DNA of 64,000 nucleotides, taken from the NCBI GenBank assembly GCA_040769385.1, contig JAXGLD010000004.1, positions 186,001 through 250,000 of the forward strand, given 5' to 3'. The notes under the pieces were generated by a model. That model ran no database searches. It worked only from the letters and a program-made list of their open reading frames with translations, and had not been told where the DNA came from. Origin of the DNA: PHAA01 sp022706565 (GTDB lineage: Bacteria > Bacillota > Syntrophomonadia > Syntrophomonadales > Syntrophomonadaceae). This document shows, piece by piece, positions 33,812 through 41,925 of the stretch (position 1 is the first letter of the stretch; the number at the start of each line of letters is the position of its first letter). The translations under genes and the position numbers were made by a program.

Positions 33812-34525
33812 ATGGATATCCTCATAGTAGATGATGATCAGCGAACCGGCTTGTACCTGGAACACATAGTCTCAAAAATACCGGGTGTCAATGTTCTGGC
33901 GGTGCTCACCAGCGGTGAGGAAGCTATTAGCGTGGCCCGCGCCCGCAAACCTGATGCGGTATTCCTGGACATCGATATGCCCGGATTAAGCGGCCTGGAT
34001 GTGGCTCGGATCCTGGCCGATATGTACAGCGATATATTCCTTATTTTTGCAACCGCCTATCCCGAATATGCCCTGGAGGCCTTCGAAGTCTACAGCTTCG
34101 ACTACATACTGAAGCCCTTCAACGAGGAGCGGATTCACAAAACCCTCACCAAACTTGCCTCCAGTTTACAAGGCCAACTGCCGACAACCAGCAAATCCGA
34201 GGCCGTACCGGTGCAATGCCGCGGAAAAACATATCTTCTGCAACCTGATGAAATCCTGTATGTAGAAAGCTCCCGAGACAAGGTCGTCATCAAAACGACT
34301 CATAATAAACAATACAGTTTGAAGGGGACAATGACTGATTGGACCCAACGCCTGGAACGGTTTGGACTCGTCCCCAGCCACCGGAGTTACCTGGTCAATC
34401 TCAGTAAGATCGACGAAATCAGTCGTCACGGCTTCACCTATAATCTCAGGCTGAGTTCCGGTGACAATATACCCTTGAGCCGCAACTGCGCCCAGACATT
34501 CAAAAAACGGTTAAGCAAACAGTGA
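33812..34525 (+). CDS. agrA: LytTR-family response regulator, AgrA-like
   Basis: A 237-residue regulator with a receiver domain (DDD at 7-9, phosphoacceptor Asp53 in FLDIDMPG, Lys in YILKPF) and a LytTR DNA-binding domain over about 130-235 (DEILYVESSRDKVVIKT, HRSYLVNLSKIDEI, LSSGDNIPLSR). It lies 22 bp after agrB. The likely targets are the paired direct repeats in front of agrD1 and agrD2, which fit the LytTR consensus, giving a positive feedback loop. Confidence 0.9.
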   Translation: MDILIVDDDQRTGLYLEHIVSKIPGVNVLAVLTSGEEAISVARARKPDAVFLDIDMPGLSGLDVARILADMYSDIFLIFATAYPEYALEAFEVYSFDYILKPFNEERIHKTLTKLASSLQGQLPTTSKSEAVPVQCRGKTYLLQPDEILYVESSRDKVVIKTTHNKQYSLKGTMTDWTQRLERFGLVPSHRSYLVNLSKIDEISRHGFTYNLRLSSGDNIPLSRNCAQTFKKRLSKQ

Positions 34526-34623
34526 ACCGGAAAAGGATTAAACCGGTGCCAGCTGTATCCCAATCTGTGCCATTCGGCTCGATTTGATATTAAAAAGCCC
34601 CTATCCTTGTACCCTGCCGGCAC

Positions 34624-34770
34624 CTATGAGCGCTGCCGCTTGCCCCGTTTGCGGAGTAAGGGCGCATTATACAAGGGGTCTACCTCCAGGTATTCTTCCA
34701 CATCGATCATGTGCTCGGTCACATCCCGATCTTCGTTGATATTTTGCTCAAGCTTGCGATCCTCAGTCAT
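34624..34770 (-). CDS. Hypothetical charged small protein, 48 residues
   Basis: MTEDRKLEQNINEDRDVTEH... is hydrophilic throughout, with an acidic first half, EEYLEVDPLYNAPLLRKRG and a basic tail. The ATG at 34770 has GGAGG eight bases upstream. No family recognised. It is 53 bp downstream of the DUF488 gene on the same strand and probably co-transcribed. Confidence 0.65.
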   Translation of the reverse strand: MTEDRKLEQNINEDRDVTEHMIDVEEYLEVDPLYNAPLLRKRGKRQRS

Positions 34771-34823
34771 AACTAAAACCTCCGCATAAAACATTTCTAT
34801 TAGTTTTAACCGGAGGTGCATTT

Positions 34824-35204
34824 TTAATCAGCCTTGTGAGCGGGAAGGTTTTTCTCGGTCCAATCTTTCAGAACCACCGCCTGATTATATTTCGGATCTT
34901 TAGCGCTATATAGCAGTGTGACACGGGCGTGGCGGAGTATGTCGGAGACCATCTGCAGGAATTCGGAGGCAGCCGGGTTCTGGTCCAGTTCGACCAGGTA
35001 TTGTTCCTGGAACTCGTCCATCTTGGCGGGATCGTGGCCGAATTCCTTGCGCAGCCTATTAGATGGCGCTATGTCACGGGCCCAGTGATCCAGTCGGGCC
35101 TCCTCTTTGCCGATGCCCCGCGGCCAGATTCGATCGACCAGGATGCGATAGCCGTCGCCGGGTTCGGCTTTTTCATAAATCCTCTTTATCACCAGGTTGT
35201 GCAT
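34824..35204 (-). CDS. DUF488 family protein (YeaO-like)
   Basis: A 126-residue protein with the family motifs RILVDRIWPRGIGKEEARLDHWARDIAPSNRLRKEFGHDP, a well-conserved block, and VTLLYSAKDPKYNQAVVL. The biochemical role of DUF488 is unknown. GGGG precedes the ATG at 35202-35204. It reads away from the interspersed repeat and ncRNA copy 3. Confidence 0.88.
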   Translation of the reverse strand: MHNLVIKRIYEKAEPGDGYRILVDRIWPRGIGKEEARLDHWARDIAPSNRLRKEFGHDPAKMDEFQEQYLVELDQNPAASEFLQMVSDILRHARVTLLYSAKDPKYNQAVVLKDWTEKNLPAHKAD

Positions 35205-35259
35205 GTGATCAAACCCCTATCGATTAAGCCGGTTGTGATGGGAGTCAAGAGCGAGGCAC

Positions 35260-35312
35260 GAATAAACCCCGCGATTGAGGCGTACCTGTTGTACGTCGAT
35301 TGAGCGGGGGTT
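35260..35312 (-). terminator. Terminator-like hairpin downstream of ncRNA copy 3 (part of repeat copy C)
   Basis: On the minus strand AACCCCCGC pairs with GCGGGGTTT, with an inner GTAC/GTAC stem, followed by ATTCG. It is the only terminator candidate for copy 3, about 50 nt beyond its closing stem. Confidence 0.5.
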
Positions 35313-35341
35313 GTGACGTGACGATGCTATTGGCTCCCGAG
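35279..35341 (+). repeat. Short interspersed hairpin repeat, copy C
   Basis: GGCGTAC..GTACGTCGATTGAGCGGGGGTTGTGACG and ACGATGCTATTGGCTCCCGAG align with copies A, B and D. Compared with copy D, the outer stem changes on both sides (AAACCCCGC/GCGGGGGTT here, AAGCCCGC/GCGGGCTT there). Confidence 0.7.
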
Positions 35342-35360
35342 ACTAGTCTGGGAAAAAGTG

Positions 35361-35703
35361 AAGCTCCAACGAACCTTTATCGACTTACTCTCCTTGTCTT
35401 TGCCTTCCAACTTCGTTTCTTGCCTTCCAACCTTTCTTTTTACCTTCATCCTCGGAATTTCTCTTACTTTTGGTTTACTTTCAGTTTAACTCTACCTTCA
35501 TCTTTTATTCTCTTTACTCTTCTTTGCAGAATTTCTTTTGAATAATTGATTTCCAGTATCGTTGTTCTGTTGTAAACCAATTTCTTTTACTTTTCTCTTG
35601 GATATAGTAGAATTTCTACAGGTATCTTTACTTGGCTGAAAGTTTTTTGTTTCTGTTTTCTGGCTCCAGCAAGGATTTTTGTCTTAGGTATTCCTTGGAG
35701 CTT
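35361..35703 (-). ncRNA. Purine-rich structured RNA, copy 3
   Basis: 343 nt between the closing stem halves (minus strand aagctccaaggaa ... ttcgttggagctt). The promoter start falls on its first base. The internal hairpin at 35600-35626 reads GAUA..GUAGA-AAU-UCUAC..UAUC. The plus strand is strikingly pyrimidine-rich over the whole body, so the RNA is a purine-rich transcript. It lies between the DUF488 gene and ADP-ribosylglycohydrolase. Confidence 0.75.
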
Positions 35704-35709
35704 ACAGGT

Positions 35710-35739
35710 AGTATATGCTTCGCCCTCAACCGGTGTCAA
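35710..35739 (-). promoter_or_regulatory. Sigma-A promoter of ncRNA copy 3
   Basis: On the minus strand TTGACA (35739-35734), 18 bp, TATACT (35715-35710). Start predicted at 35703. Confidence 0.72.
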
Positions 35740-35958
35740 TGATTGTGAAAGTTAGAATTTTCTTAATGTTTTATAACCGGCGACGGTAGAGTATATTTAT
35801 TCAAGGCGGGCGTCCCGGCCAGCAAATCGACCGCTTCCCCACCAAATCTTACCACCTGTTTTCGTATATATATTTAAGAATCTACATATTTAAAAGTGCA
35901 GCCAAATAATCTGCTCTGTCATTCTGCAAGCAGTGAAAATTAATAGGAGGATATGCTA

Positions 35959-36735
35959 ATGTTTGGAGCCATAGCCGGCGATGTAATTGGATCATTTTTT
36001 GAAGGATTTCCCACCAAGCGTACCGATTTTACCATGTTCCAGAATGGAACACGGTTCACCGACGATACCGTCCTGACCGTGGCGGTAGCCGACTGCATCA
36101 TAAATGGGCTTGATTACGCCAAGACCTTTCGGGAATATGCGCGCAAATACCCCCAGGCCGGTTACGGCGGCATGTTCCGGCGCTGGGCCAATTCGGAATC
36201 ACTCGACCCTTACAACAGTTTCGGCAACGGTTCCGCCATGCGGGTCAGCCCGGTGGCCTTCGCCATCGACAATTATGATTGTATGATGAAAGAAGCCAAA
36301 CGCAGCGCGGTTGTCACCCACAACCATCCCGAGGGGGTCAAGGGCGCCCAGGCCATTGCCAGCGCCATCTATTGGGCTCGGATGGGTCAGGGCAAGCCCT
36401 TCATTAAAGAGCAGGTCCAGGCCCGGTTCGGTTATGACCTCTCCTCCACCCTGGACCAGATCCGGCCCGGCTATGATTTCGACGAGACCTGCCCCGGTTC
36501 GGTCCCCCAGGCCATCATCGCTTTCCTGGAATCCAACGATTACGAGGATTGCATCCGCAAGGCCATCTCCCTGGGCGGGGACAGCGACACCATCGCCTGT
36601 ATGGCCGGGGGTATCGCCGAAGCTTACTACCGATTTATCCCCGATTATATCGTGCAAAATGTTCAAAAGTATCTGGATCCCGATCTATTGAAGGTCATCA
36701 ATGAATTCCAACAGAGGTTCAAGCTATCCAGGTAG
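35959..36735 (+). CDS. ADP-ribosylglycohydrolase family protein
   Basis: A 258-residue DraG/ARH-type hydrolase that removes ADP-ribose from proteins or nucleic acids. Metal and catalytic motifs are present: GAIAGDVIGS at the N-terminus, RFTDDTVLTVA near residues 33-43, and the C-terminal GGDSDTIACMAGGIAEAYY. The ATG at 35959 is preferred over 35953 because AGGAGG stands at proper distance only from the former. Monocistronic by appearance. No ADP-ribosyltransferase partner is in view. Confidence 0.88.
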   Translation: MFGAIAGDVIGSFFEGFPTKRTDFTMFQNGTRFTDDTVLTVAVADCIINGLDYAKTFREYARKYPQAGYGGMFRRWANSESLDPYNSFGNGSAMRVSPVAFAIDNYDCMMKEAKRSAVVTHNHPEGVKGAQAIASAIYWARMGQGKPFIKEQVQARFGYDLSSTLDQIRPGYDFDETCPGSVPQAIIAFLESNDYEDCIRKAISLGGDSDTIACMAGGIAEAYYRFIPDYIVQNVQKYLDPDLLKVINEFQQRFKLSR

Positions 36736-36828
36736 AAAAAACAGGCATAAAGAGTATGGGATTGGCAGGCAGCCCACCGCGTCATCGTGGGAAGCTGCAC
36801 AGCCTGGCAATCAATAATTCGTCGGTGA

Positions 36829-36858
36829 AGGGATCGGTGCTGAAAAAGACCGATCCCT
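36829..36858 (+). terminator. Hairpin downstream of the ADP-ribosylglycohydrolase gene
   Basis: Perfect 10-bp stem AGGGATCGGT/ACCGATCCCT, but followed only by CTTACAG; perhaps a weak terminator or a 3' stabilising hairpin. Confidence 0.4.
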
Positions 36859-36890
36859 CTTACAGTATGCCCAACCGTTTGCCGAATTTC

Positions 36891-36920
36891 TTGTTAATGG
36901 AGACCTGATTAACGTAAAAT
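36891..36920 (+). promoter_or_regulatory. Candidate promoter of birA
   Basis: TTGTTA (36891-36896), 18 bp, TAAAAT (36915-36920), about 110 bp before birA. Confidence 0.45.
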
Positions 36921-37030
36921 ATATACGACTACCGCATGATCGCCGCAGAGGGGATGAATTCCCAGCCCGGCTTTGCCTGCCGGGGAGGCATAAAGCAGGC
37001 CAATGAGCTAATCGAAGGGATGAGATAAAT

Positions 37031-38011
37031 TTGCTCCGCCAGGCCATATTAAATACGCTCAAGGAAAATCCCGGCGCTTGGGTATCCGGGGAAGCACTAA
37101 GTGAAAGGCTCAATGTATCCCGAACGACCGTATGGAAACAGATAAGGCATCTCCTGGACGAGGGTTATGCCATCGAATCAGCCTCCAAGAAAGGGTACCG
37201 GATGATTGGCGCCCCGGACCTGCTTTCACCTGACGAGGTGCAGCCTGACCTAACCACCGAGGTTTTTGGGCGTCAGGGTTACTTCTACTTCCGGGAAATC
37301 GATTCGACCAACAATTACGCCCGCAATGCCGCCCAGCAGGGAGCACCGGAAGGAACTGTAGTGGTGGCGGAAATGCAGACTGCCGGAAGGGGCCGCCGGG
37401 GCCGGACCTGGTTTTCGCCAGCTGCCAAAGGTATCTACATGTCCATAATCCTGCGTCCGGTGATGCCACTGCCACAGCTTTCCCGGCTGCCCCTCATGGC
37501 AGCGGTAGCCTTGGCTGAAAGCATCCGCGCTGAAACCGGTCTGGATGCCCGTATCAAATGGCCCAACGACATCCTGGTTGGCAATAAGAAATTAGCCGGC
37601 ATATTATCAGAAGCGATAGCCGATATGGACGGCATCGATTATGTAGTAGTGGGTTTCGGCCTAAACATCAACAATGACCCGGGTGAATTCCCCCCCGACC
37701 TGCGTATGCCGGCCACGTCGGTCCAAGCCGAGCGGAATCAGCCGCTCTCCCGGGTGCGGCTGATGCAGATTCTCATACATAATCTGGAGTTGTATTACAA
37801 GCAGCTTTTGGCGGGAGATTTCGATTCTATCCTGAGCAAGGCCAGAGACCTGTCGATGGTGATCGGACAGGATGTCAGGCTGGACACCACCGAGGGTTCT
37901 ATTATTGGAAGAGCGATAGATCTTAACCAGGACGGTTACCTGGTAGTGGCCAGCCCAGATGGCTCAATTCAGACCGTGATGTCAGGAGAAATCGAGGTAG
38001 TAGATTCTTAA
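37031..38011 (+). CDS. birA: Bifunctional biotin-protein ligase / biotin operon repressor
   Basis: A 326-residue protein with an N-terminal winged helix (VSGEALSERLNVSRTTVWKQIRHL, residues about 18-41) and a biotin ligase core with TAGRGRRGRTW, the adenylate-binding loop, RIKWPNDILVGNKKLAGIL with the catalytic Lys, and a C-terminal SH3-like domain. It makes biotinyl-AMP, biotinylates carboxylases, and as a dimer represses biotin genes. The start is TTG at 37031 with AAGGGATGAG upstream. Downstream operators before bioY are its expected targets. Confidence 0.93.
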   Translation: MLRQAILNTLKENPGAWVSGEALSERLNVSRTTVWKQIRHLLDEGYAIESASKKGYRMIGAPDLLSPDEVQPDLTTEVFGRQGYFYFREIDSTNNYARNAAQQGAPEGTVVVAEMQTAGRGRRGRTWFSPAAKGIYMSIILRPVMPLPQLSRLPLMAAVALAESIRAETGLDARIKWPNDILVGNKKLAGILSEAIADMDGIDYVVVGFGLNINNDPGEFPPDLRMPATSVQAERNQPLSRVRLMQILIHNLELYYKQLLAGDFDSILSKARDLSMVIGQDVRLDTTEGSIIGRAIDLNQDGYLVVASPDGSIQTVMSGEIEVVDS

Positions 38012-38028
38012 GCTAATTAGATGTTTGA

Positions 38029-38060
38029 TTGTTAACCTTTTTTAATTTTTTGGTTGACAA
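38029..38060 (+). promoter_or_regulatory. BirA operator upstream of bioY
   Basis: TTGTTAACC (38029-38037), 14 bp, GGTTGACAA (38052-38060) matches the Firmicute BirA operator (TTGTTAACC-N14/15-GGTTAACAA). The right arm contains the -35 hexamer of the bioY promoter. Confidence 0.85.
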
Positions 38061-38082
38061 TTAACTCAGGGGGCTTCATAAT
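38054..38082 (+). promoter_or_regulatory. Promoter of bioY-ecfA-ecfT
   Basis: TTGACA (38054-38059), 17 bp, CATAAT (38077-38082). The predicted start near 38089 lies inside the left arm of the next hairpin. Confidence 0.75.
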
Positions 38083-38084
38083 TT

Positions 38085-38121
38085 GGCTAACCAATTGAAA
38101 TCAAATTGGTTAGCCTTTTTA
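38085..38121 (+). terminator. Terminator of birA overlapping the bioY transcription start
   Basis: Perfect 12-bp stem GGCTAACCAATT/AATTGGTTAGCC followed by TTTTT. Its arms also resemble BirA half-sites (CTAACC-N15-GGTTAG). Because the bioY start falls within the left arm, only read-through from birA would form the full stem. Confidence 0.75.
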
Positions 38122-38171
38122 TTATTTCATCTTCAGTATGATTCATGAAGATTAAAGGGTGGGTTTTATCA

Positions 38172-38711
38172 ATGCCAAAAGCCAAATCCAACCGCCTGCG
38201 CCAAATGGTTTATGCCTCTATGTTCGGGGCTCTGACCGCTGTCGGCTCCCTGATAGTCATCCCTGTGCAGCCGGTGCCCATAACCCTGCAGACCATGTTT
38301 ACCAGTTTGGCGGGCGTAATGCTGGGGGGATACACCGCGGCCTTAAGTCAGGTAGTATATGTCCTGCTGGGTTTGATCGGTTTGCCGGTTTTTGCAGGTG
38401 GCAAAGCCGGTCTGGGTACCCTCTTCGGCCCCAGCGGCGGTTACCTGATTGGCTTTATTGCCGGGGCTTACATCATCGGCAAAATCGCGGAACAAAAGGA
38501 GAAACCAGGTTTGGCCTGGATCGGGCTGGCTTTGGTGGTTGGCAACGCCGTTATTTACGTTTTTGGGATCACCCAACTCACCATAGTAGCCCATCTGCCA
38601 TGGATGCAGGCCTTGATGTTGGGGTTTGTCCCCTTTCTGGCCGGTGATGTGCTTAAACTGGCAGCAGCTGCCTGGCTGGGATTAAAGTTCAGAAACCATG
38701 TCAAGCTTTAG
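38172..38711 (+). CDS. bioY: Biotin ECF transporter substrate-binding component
   Basis: A 179-residue membrane protein of the BioY family: QMVYASMFGALTAVGSLIVIPVQPVPITLQTMFTSLAGVMLG, LGLIGLPVFAGG and GPSGGYLIGFIAGAY are the defining motifs, with six helices. It binds biotin and docks on the energising module encoded next. The ATG at 38172 has GGGTGGG upstream; an in-frame ATG at 38145 lacks a site. BirA control is expected from the operator. Confidence 0.94.
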   Translation: MPKAKSNRLRQMVYASMFGALTAVGSLIVIPVQPVPITLQTMFTSLAGVMLGGYTAALSQVVYVLLGLIGLPVFAGGKAGLGTLFGPSGGYLIGFIAGAYIIGKIAEQKEKPGLAWIGLALVVGNAVIYVFGITQLTIVAHLPWMQALMLGFVPFLAGDVLKLAAAAWLGLKFRNHVKL

Positions 38712-38722
38712 GGGGTACGGCC

Positions 38723-39586
38723 ATGATCGAGATCAAAAACCTGACCTACATATACGATACGCAACAATCCCCGGCACTGGAGAATATAAACCTTTCCATC
38801 CAGCCGGGTGAATATGTGGCCATCATAGGTCCTAACGGCGGCGGTAAGACCACCCTGATAAGACAACTGAACGCCCTGCTGACTCCTACCCAAGGTGAGG
38901 TATGGATAGATGGTCTCAGTACCGGCAATGTCAAAAACCATAAAGAGATCCGCCGCCTGGTGGGCATGATTTTTCAAAACCCAGATAACCAGATTGTGGG
39001 CATGACGGTGGAAGAGGACGTCGCGTTCGGTCCCGGCAACCTTGGGCTATCCCCCGCGGAAATACAGAGGCGGGTAGACAGCGCCCTGGCTGCCGTCGGC
39101 TTGTCGGAACTAGGGAAACGCGCTCCCCATGCCCTGTCCGGCGGTCAAAAACAGCGGCTGGCTTTGGCCGGTCTGCTGGCCATGGATCCGAAAATAATCG
39201 TACTGGACGAACCCACTGCCGCACTGGATACATCCGGACAAACGGAAGTGTTTAGGCAAATTGAAAAGCTGCATCAACAGGGCCTGACCATAATATTTAT
39301 CACTCAAGACATGGAGGAAGCCGCTCGGGCCGACCGGGTGCTGGTATTGCACCAAGGGCGGCTGGTTGCCGATGACAACCCCGCGCAGGTATTGACCCGG
39401 GTGGAATGGCTGCTAAGCCTGGGTCTGGCCCCGCCCCGGCTGGTCCAGTTGATGTGCCGGCTGAGGGAGTCCGGATTTGACATCGGGACCGATGTATTTG
39501 ATGTCGAGCGGGCCTGCCAGCAGATCAGCACATTGGTAACGGGGCAGCGGCAAATGCTGACCGACCAGAAACCCAGGGAGGTGTGA
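38723..39586 (+). CDS. Energy-coupling factor ATPase (BioM/EcfA-like)
   Basis: A 287-residue ATPase with Walker A GPNGGGKTT, Q loop GMIFQNPDNQIVGMTVEEDVAFGPGNLGL (the ECF-specific extended form), signature LSGGQKQRLALAG and Walker B IIVLDEPTAALD. It pairs with the transmembrane EcfT encoded next. Only one ATPase gene is present, as in BioMNY modules, whereas shared ECF modules have two. It lies 11 bp after bioY. Confidence 0.9.
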   Translation: MIEIKNLTYIYDTQQSPALENINLSIQPGEYVAIIGPNGGGKTTLIRQLNALLTPTQGEVWIDGLSTGNVKNHKEIRRLVGMIFQNPDNQIVGMTVEEDVAFGPGNLGLSPAEIQRRVDSALAAVGLSELGKRAPHALSGGQKQRLALAGLLAMDPKIIVLDEPTAALDTSGQTEVFRQIEKLHQQGLTIIFITQDMEEAARADRVLVLHQGRLVADDNPAQVLTRVEWLLSLGLAPPRLVQLMCRLRESGFDIGTDVFDVERACQQISTLVTGQRQMLTDQKPREV

Positions 39587-39590
39587 AGAA

Positions 39591-40361
39591 GTGCCCTTTC
39601 AGTATTATCCCCTGGACTCACCGGTTCATCGGCTGGACCCCCGGGTAAAAATCATAGCTGTTTTGTTGGTCAGCATCCTATTGCTTAAAGCCAGCCTTCC
39701 CAGCCTGGCGGCGGCCACTGTTGGTTTCGTATTCATCAGTTGGGCTAGTCGTACCCCGCTGACCGCGGTACTCAAATCCCTGAAACCGGTGCTGCCCTTC
39801 TTCATATGCTTGTTCATCCTTTACCTTTTTTTCACCCCGGGAAGCCCGCTGCCCTATCTATCCTTTGGACCAGTCCAGGTTACCCAGGAAGGATTAACCA
39901 TGGCTATCACCCAGGTGGGCAAGTTTCTATTGCTGGTCGCTGCCGCCTCCCTATTTACCATGACCACCAGTCCTATCGAAATCACCACCGGGTTGGAGAG
40001 ACTGCTGCGGCCGTTAAAGGTTTTCGGCCTGTCCTCCCACGACCTGGCGATGATGATTTCCCTGGCCTTCCGGTTCATTCCCCAGTTTGTCATCGAGCTA
40101 AACTCGATCCGCCAGGCTCAGCAGGCCCGGGGAGCAGATCTCAATGAGAGCGGGATCGCAGGTAAAATCAGATTGATGGCGGGTTTGGCATCCACACTGA
40201 CCTCGAATATGTTTCGTCGCAGCGATCAATTGATCGACGCCATGGAAGCCCGTGGTTACCACCCGGGGCCACGGACCTACCTAAACAACCTCTGTTTCAG
40301 GAGAAGTGATTACGGTGTCCTGGCCGCATTGACGGTTATCGCGGTGGCTGTCTGGCTGTAG
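39591..40361 (+). CDS. Energy-coupling factor transmembrane protein (BioN/EcfT-like)
   Basis: A 256-residue membrane protein opening FQYYPLDSPVHRLDPRVKI, a hallmark of EcfT, with the coupling motifs AQQARGADL and AMEARGYHPG (the two Ala-Arg-Gly motifs that contact the ATPases). The start is GTG at 39591, 4 bp after ecfA, behind GGGAGGTG. It completes the biotin importer. Confidence 0.9.
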   Translation: MPFQYYPLDSPVHRLDPRVKIIAVLLVSILLLKASLPSLAAATVGFVFISWASRTPLTAVLKSLKPVLPFFICLFILYLFFTPGSPLPYLSFGPVQVTQEGLTMAITQVGKFLLLVAAASLFTMTTSPIEITTGLERLLRPLKVFGLSSHDLAMMISLAFRFIPQFVIELNSIRQAQQARGADLNESGIAGKIRLMAGLASTLTSNMFRRSDQLIDAMEARGYHPGPRTYLNNLCFRRSDYGVLAALTVIAVAVWL

Positions 40362-40466
40362 CCCAGGCAGCAATGCCGGTAATAGGGTGGACCAGTAGTC
40401 TTCGGGATCATTGCGCCGGCCACGATTCGCGAATCACAGCCTTGGCCTATCGGCGTAGCCACCCAA

Positions 40467-40503
40467 CAAAAAAAGGGATTTGTGTTATTCAACAAATCCC
40501 TTT
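40467..40503 (-). terminator. Terminator of ncRNA copy 4
   Basis: On the minus strand AAAGGGATTTGT pairs perfectly with ACAAATCCCTTT and is followed by a run of T. It begins 5 nt after the closing stem of copy 4. It is the clearest of the five ncRNA terminators. Confidence 0.85.
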
Positions 40504-40507
40504 AATG

Positions 40508-40913
40508 CTGCTCCAACGAACCTTTGTCGATTTCCCGTCTATCAAGTCTCTTGGATTCTGTTTCCCGCTTTCAACGTCCTTCTTACCCCTTCATCTCTTG
40601 CGGTTTAAGGCTACTGGCTCCTTATTACTGTTTCCTGCCGTTTCATTTTTGTTTCCCCATGATCTAATTTGTGTGAGTTAAAAATGGGCTTTTTTTTTTG
40701 CTTTCTGAGAAGCTTTGTTTTTAAGCCTTTTTAACTCTTATTAAATCCGGGATTTACAAATCTTCATCGGCTTGGTTACGGTACTAAGTCTCTTTCGCCC
40801 CCCTCTTAAGATTTAGTGAATCTCCTTCACCGGTAGTTTGAAGCAGTTGAATCGTTTGGTTTCCTCTCTGGAGACTTTCTTCGACTTTCCATCTTGGGTA
40901 TTCCTTGGAGCTT
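40508..40913 (-). ncRNA. Purine-rich structured RNA, copy 4 (longest copy)
   Basis: 406 nt. The 5' end (aagctccaaggaa) and 3' end (ttcgttggagcag) pair except at the last two bases. The hairpin at 40809-40838 has stem GUGAA/UUCAC with a GGAGA loop, a different solution from copies 2, 3 and 5. The middle contains a long T run on the plus strand (about 40690-40699) and extra sequence not found in the other copies. A strong promoter and an almost ideal terminator bracket it. Confidence 0.75.
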
Positions 40914-40919
40914 AATCCT

Positions 40920-40948
40920 AGTATATTGGTCGGATAAACCGGTGTCAA
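40920..40948 (-). promoter_or_regulatory. Sigma-A promoter of ncRNA copy 4
   Basis: On the minus strand TTGACA (40948-40943), 17 bp, TATACT (40925-40920); start predicted at 40913, the first base of the closing stem. Confidence 0.75.
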
Positions 40949-41036
40949 CAATTGTGAAAGTTAGAATTTTCTTTATAAACCGTGACCGAAAGACTCGAAA
41001 CTGGCGGACCGGGAATCCGGATTGGGGTCACGCTGC

Positions 41037-41771
41037 CTAGTTGGCACCACTCATATCTATTTCCGCGGCCGGGAACAGCACGTCGCAGCTGGTGCCAGCC
41101 ATGGGCGGCTCACTGCGGAAAACGGTAATCACGTTTTGGTCCCGGACCCGGGCCAGGGAGGGATTAAAACGGCTCTTCTCCCCATCAATCTGCAGATTGA
41201 AGTAATGATCGTTTTGGTCATGGCATTTCTCAATCACCGTATCCCCCACCAGTTGGGCCTCACCTAGATAATTGGCGATGTTGGCGTCGTAATCCTCGAT
41301 GGTAAGCCCGTCGCGTTTCATCAACTCCAAAGCGATCTCGTGGGGGCAGATGTATTTGATCCCGGCGGGCAGGAAGAAATAACGGAAAAACTGCAGCGGC
41401 CGGATCATGCCTGCGCCGGCGGTGCCTGCATAGAGGTTGTTGGCCAGGTAATGCAAGACGAAGCCCCGCTGACTCAATATCTCGAAAAAGGTTCCAGCAC
41501 TGGCTTCCAGATATTCCGAAATATAGAGATTGAACAGGCTAATCTCGTTGGCCGATTTGTAAATGTCATCGGCGATGATGAAGGCCGCATAAGTCAGCTG
41601 CTCATCGTTCAGGATAGCAGTGTGCTCGAACATAGCCTTCTTTATATCCAGCAGGGCCTGCTCTTTCTTCTCCTGCAGGGAAAAGCCGATCATCTGCGAG
41701 TATTCGAATATACTATTGCGATTCTGATTGTCAAAGTAATCGGTGATTCTGGGAAACAACCATTCATTCAT
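41037..41771 (-). CDS. Hypothetical protein downstream of glutamate 2,3-aminomutase
   Basis: A 244-residue soluble protein (MNEWLFPRITDYFDNQNRN...), rich in aromatic and acidic residues with no signal peptide. Blocks such as AAFIIADDIYKSANEISLFNLYISEYLEAS and YFFLPAGIKYICPHEIALELMKRDGL look helical. The C-terminal part has a basic-acidic beta-rich character. I do not recognise it, and it does not look like the GNAT acetyltransferase that accompanies lysine 2,3-aminomutase. The ATG at 41771 has AAGGGGGAG upstream. It lies 154 bp after the aminomutase on the same strand. Confidence 0.7.
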   Translation of the reverse strand: MNEWLFPRITDYFDNQNRNSIFEYSQMIGFSLQEKKEQALLDIKKAMFEHTAILNDEQLTYAAFIIADDIYKSANEISLFNLYISEYLEASAGTFFEILSQRGFVLHYLANNLYAGTAGAGMIRPLQFFRYFFLPAGIKYICPHEIALELMKRDGLTIEDYDANIANYLGEAQLVGDTVIEKCHDQNDHYFNLQIDGEKSRFNPSLARVRDQNVITVFRSEPPMAGTSCDVLFPAAEIDMSGAN

Positions 41772-41925
41772 AGAAAGCTCCCCCTTAACGGCAGGCACCC
41801 ATCCGGGTGTCCCAGCCAAGCTTTCCATAATTATATACCTAAATGGGTGTTAAAGACTCGCTCAAGGCTGTACGAAAACGGATTTCGGAAGCGACCGCGT
41901 CAAATCGGAGCGGGCAAGGCCAGTA

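Noticed and set aside
36936..37028. 30-codon frame between the birA promoter and birA
   Set aside because: No ribosome binding site, no recognisable features; probably chance.
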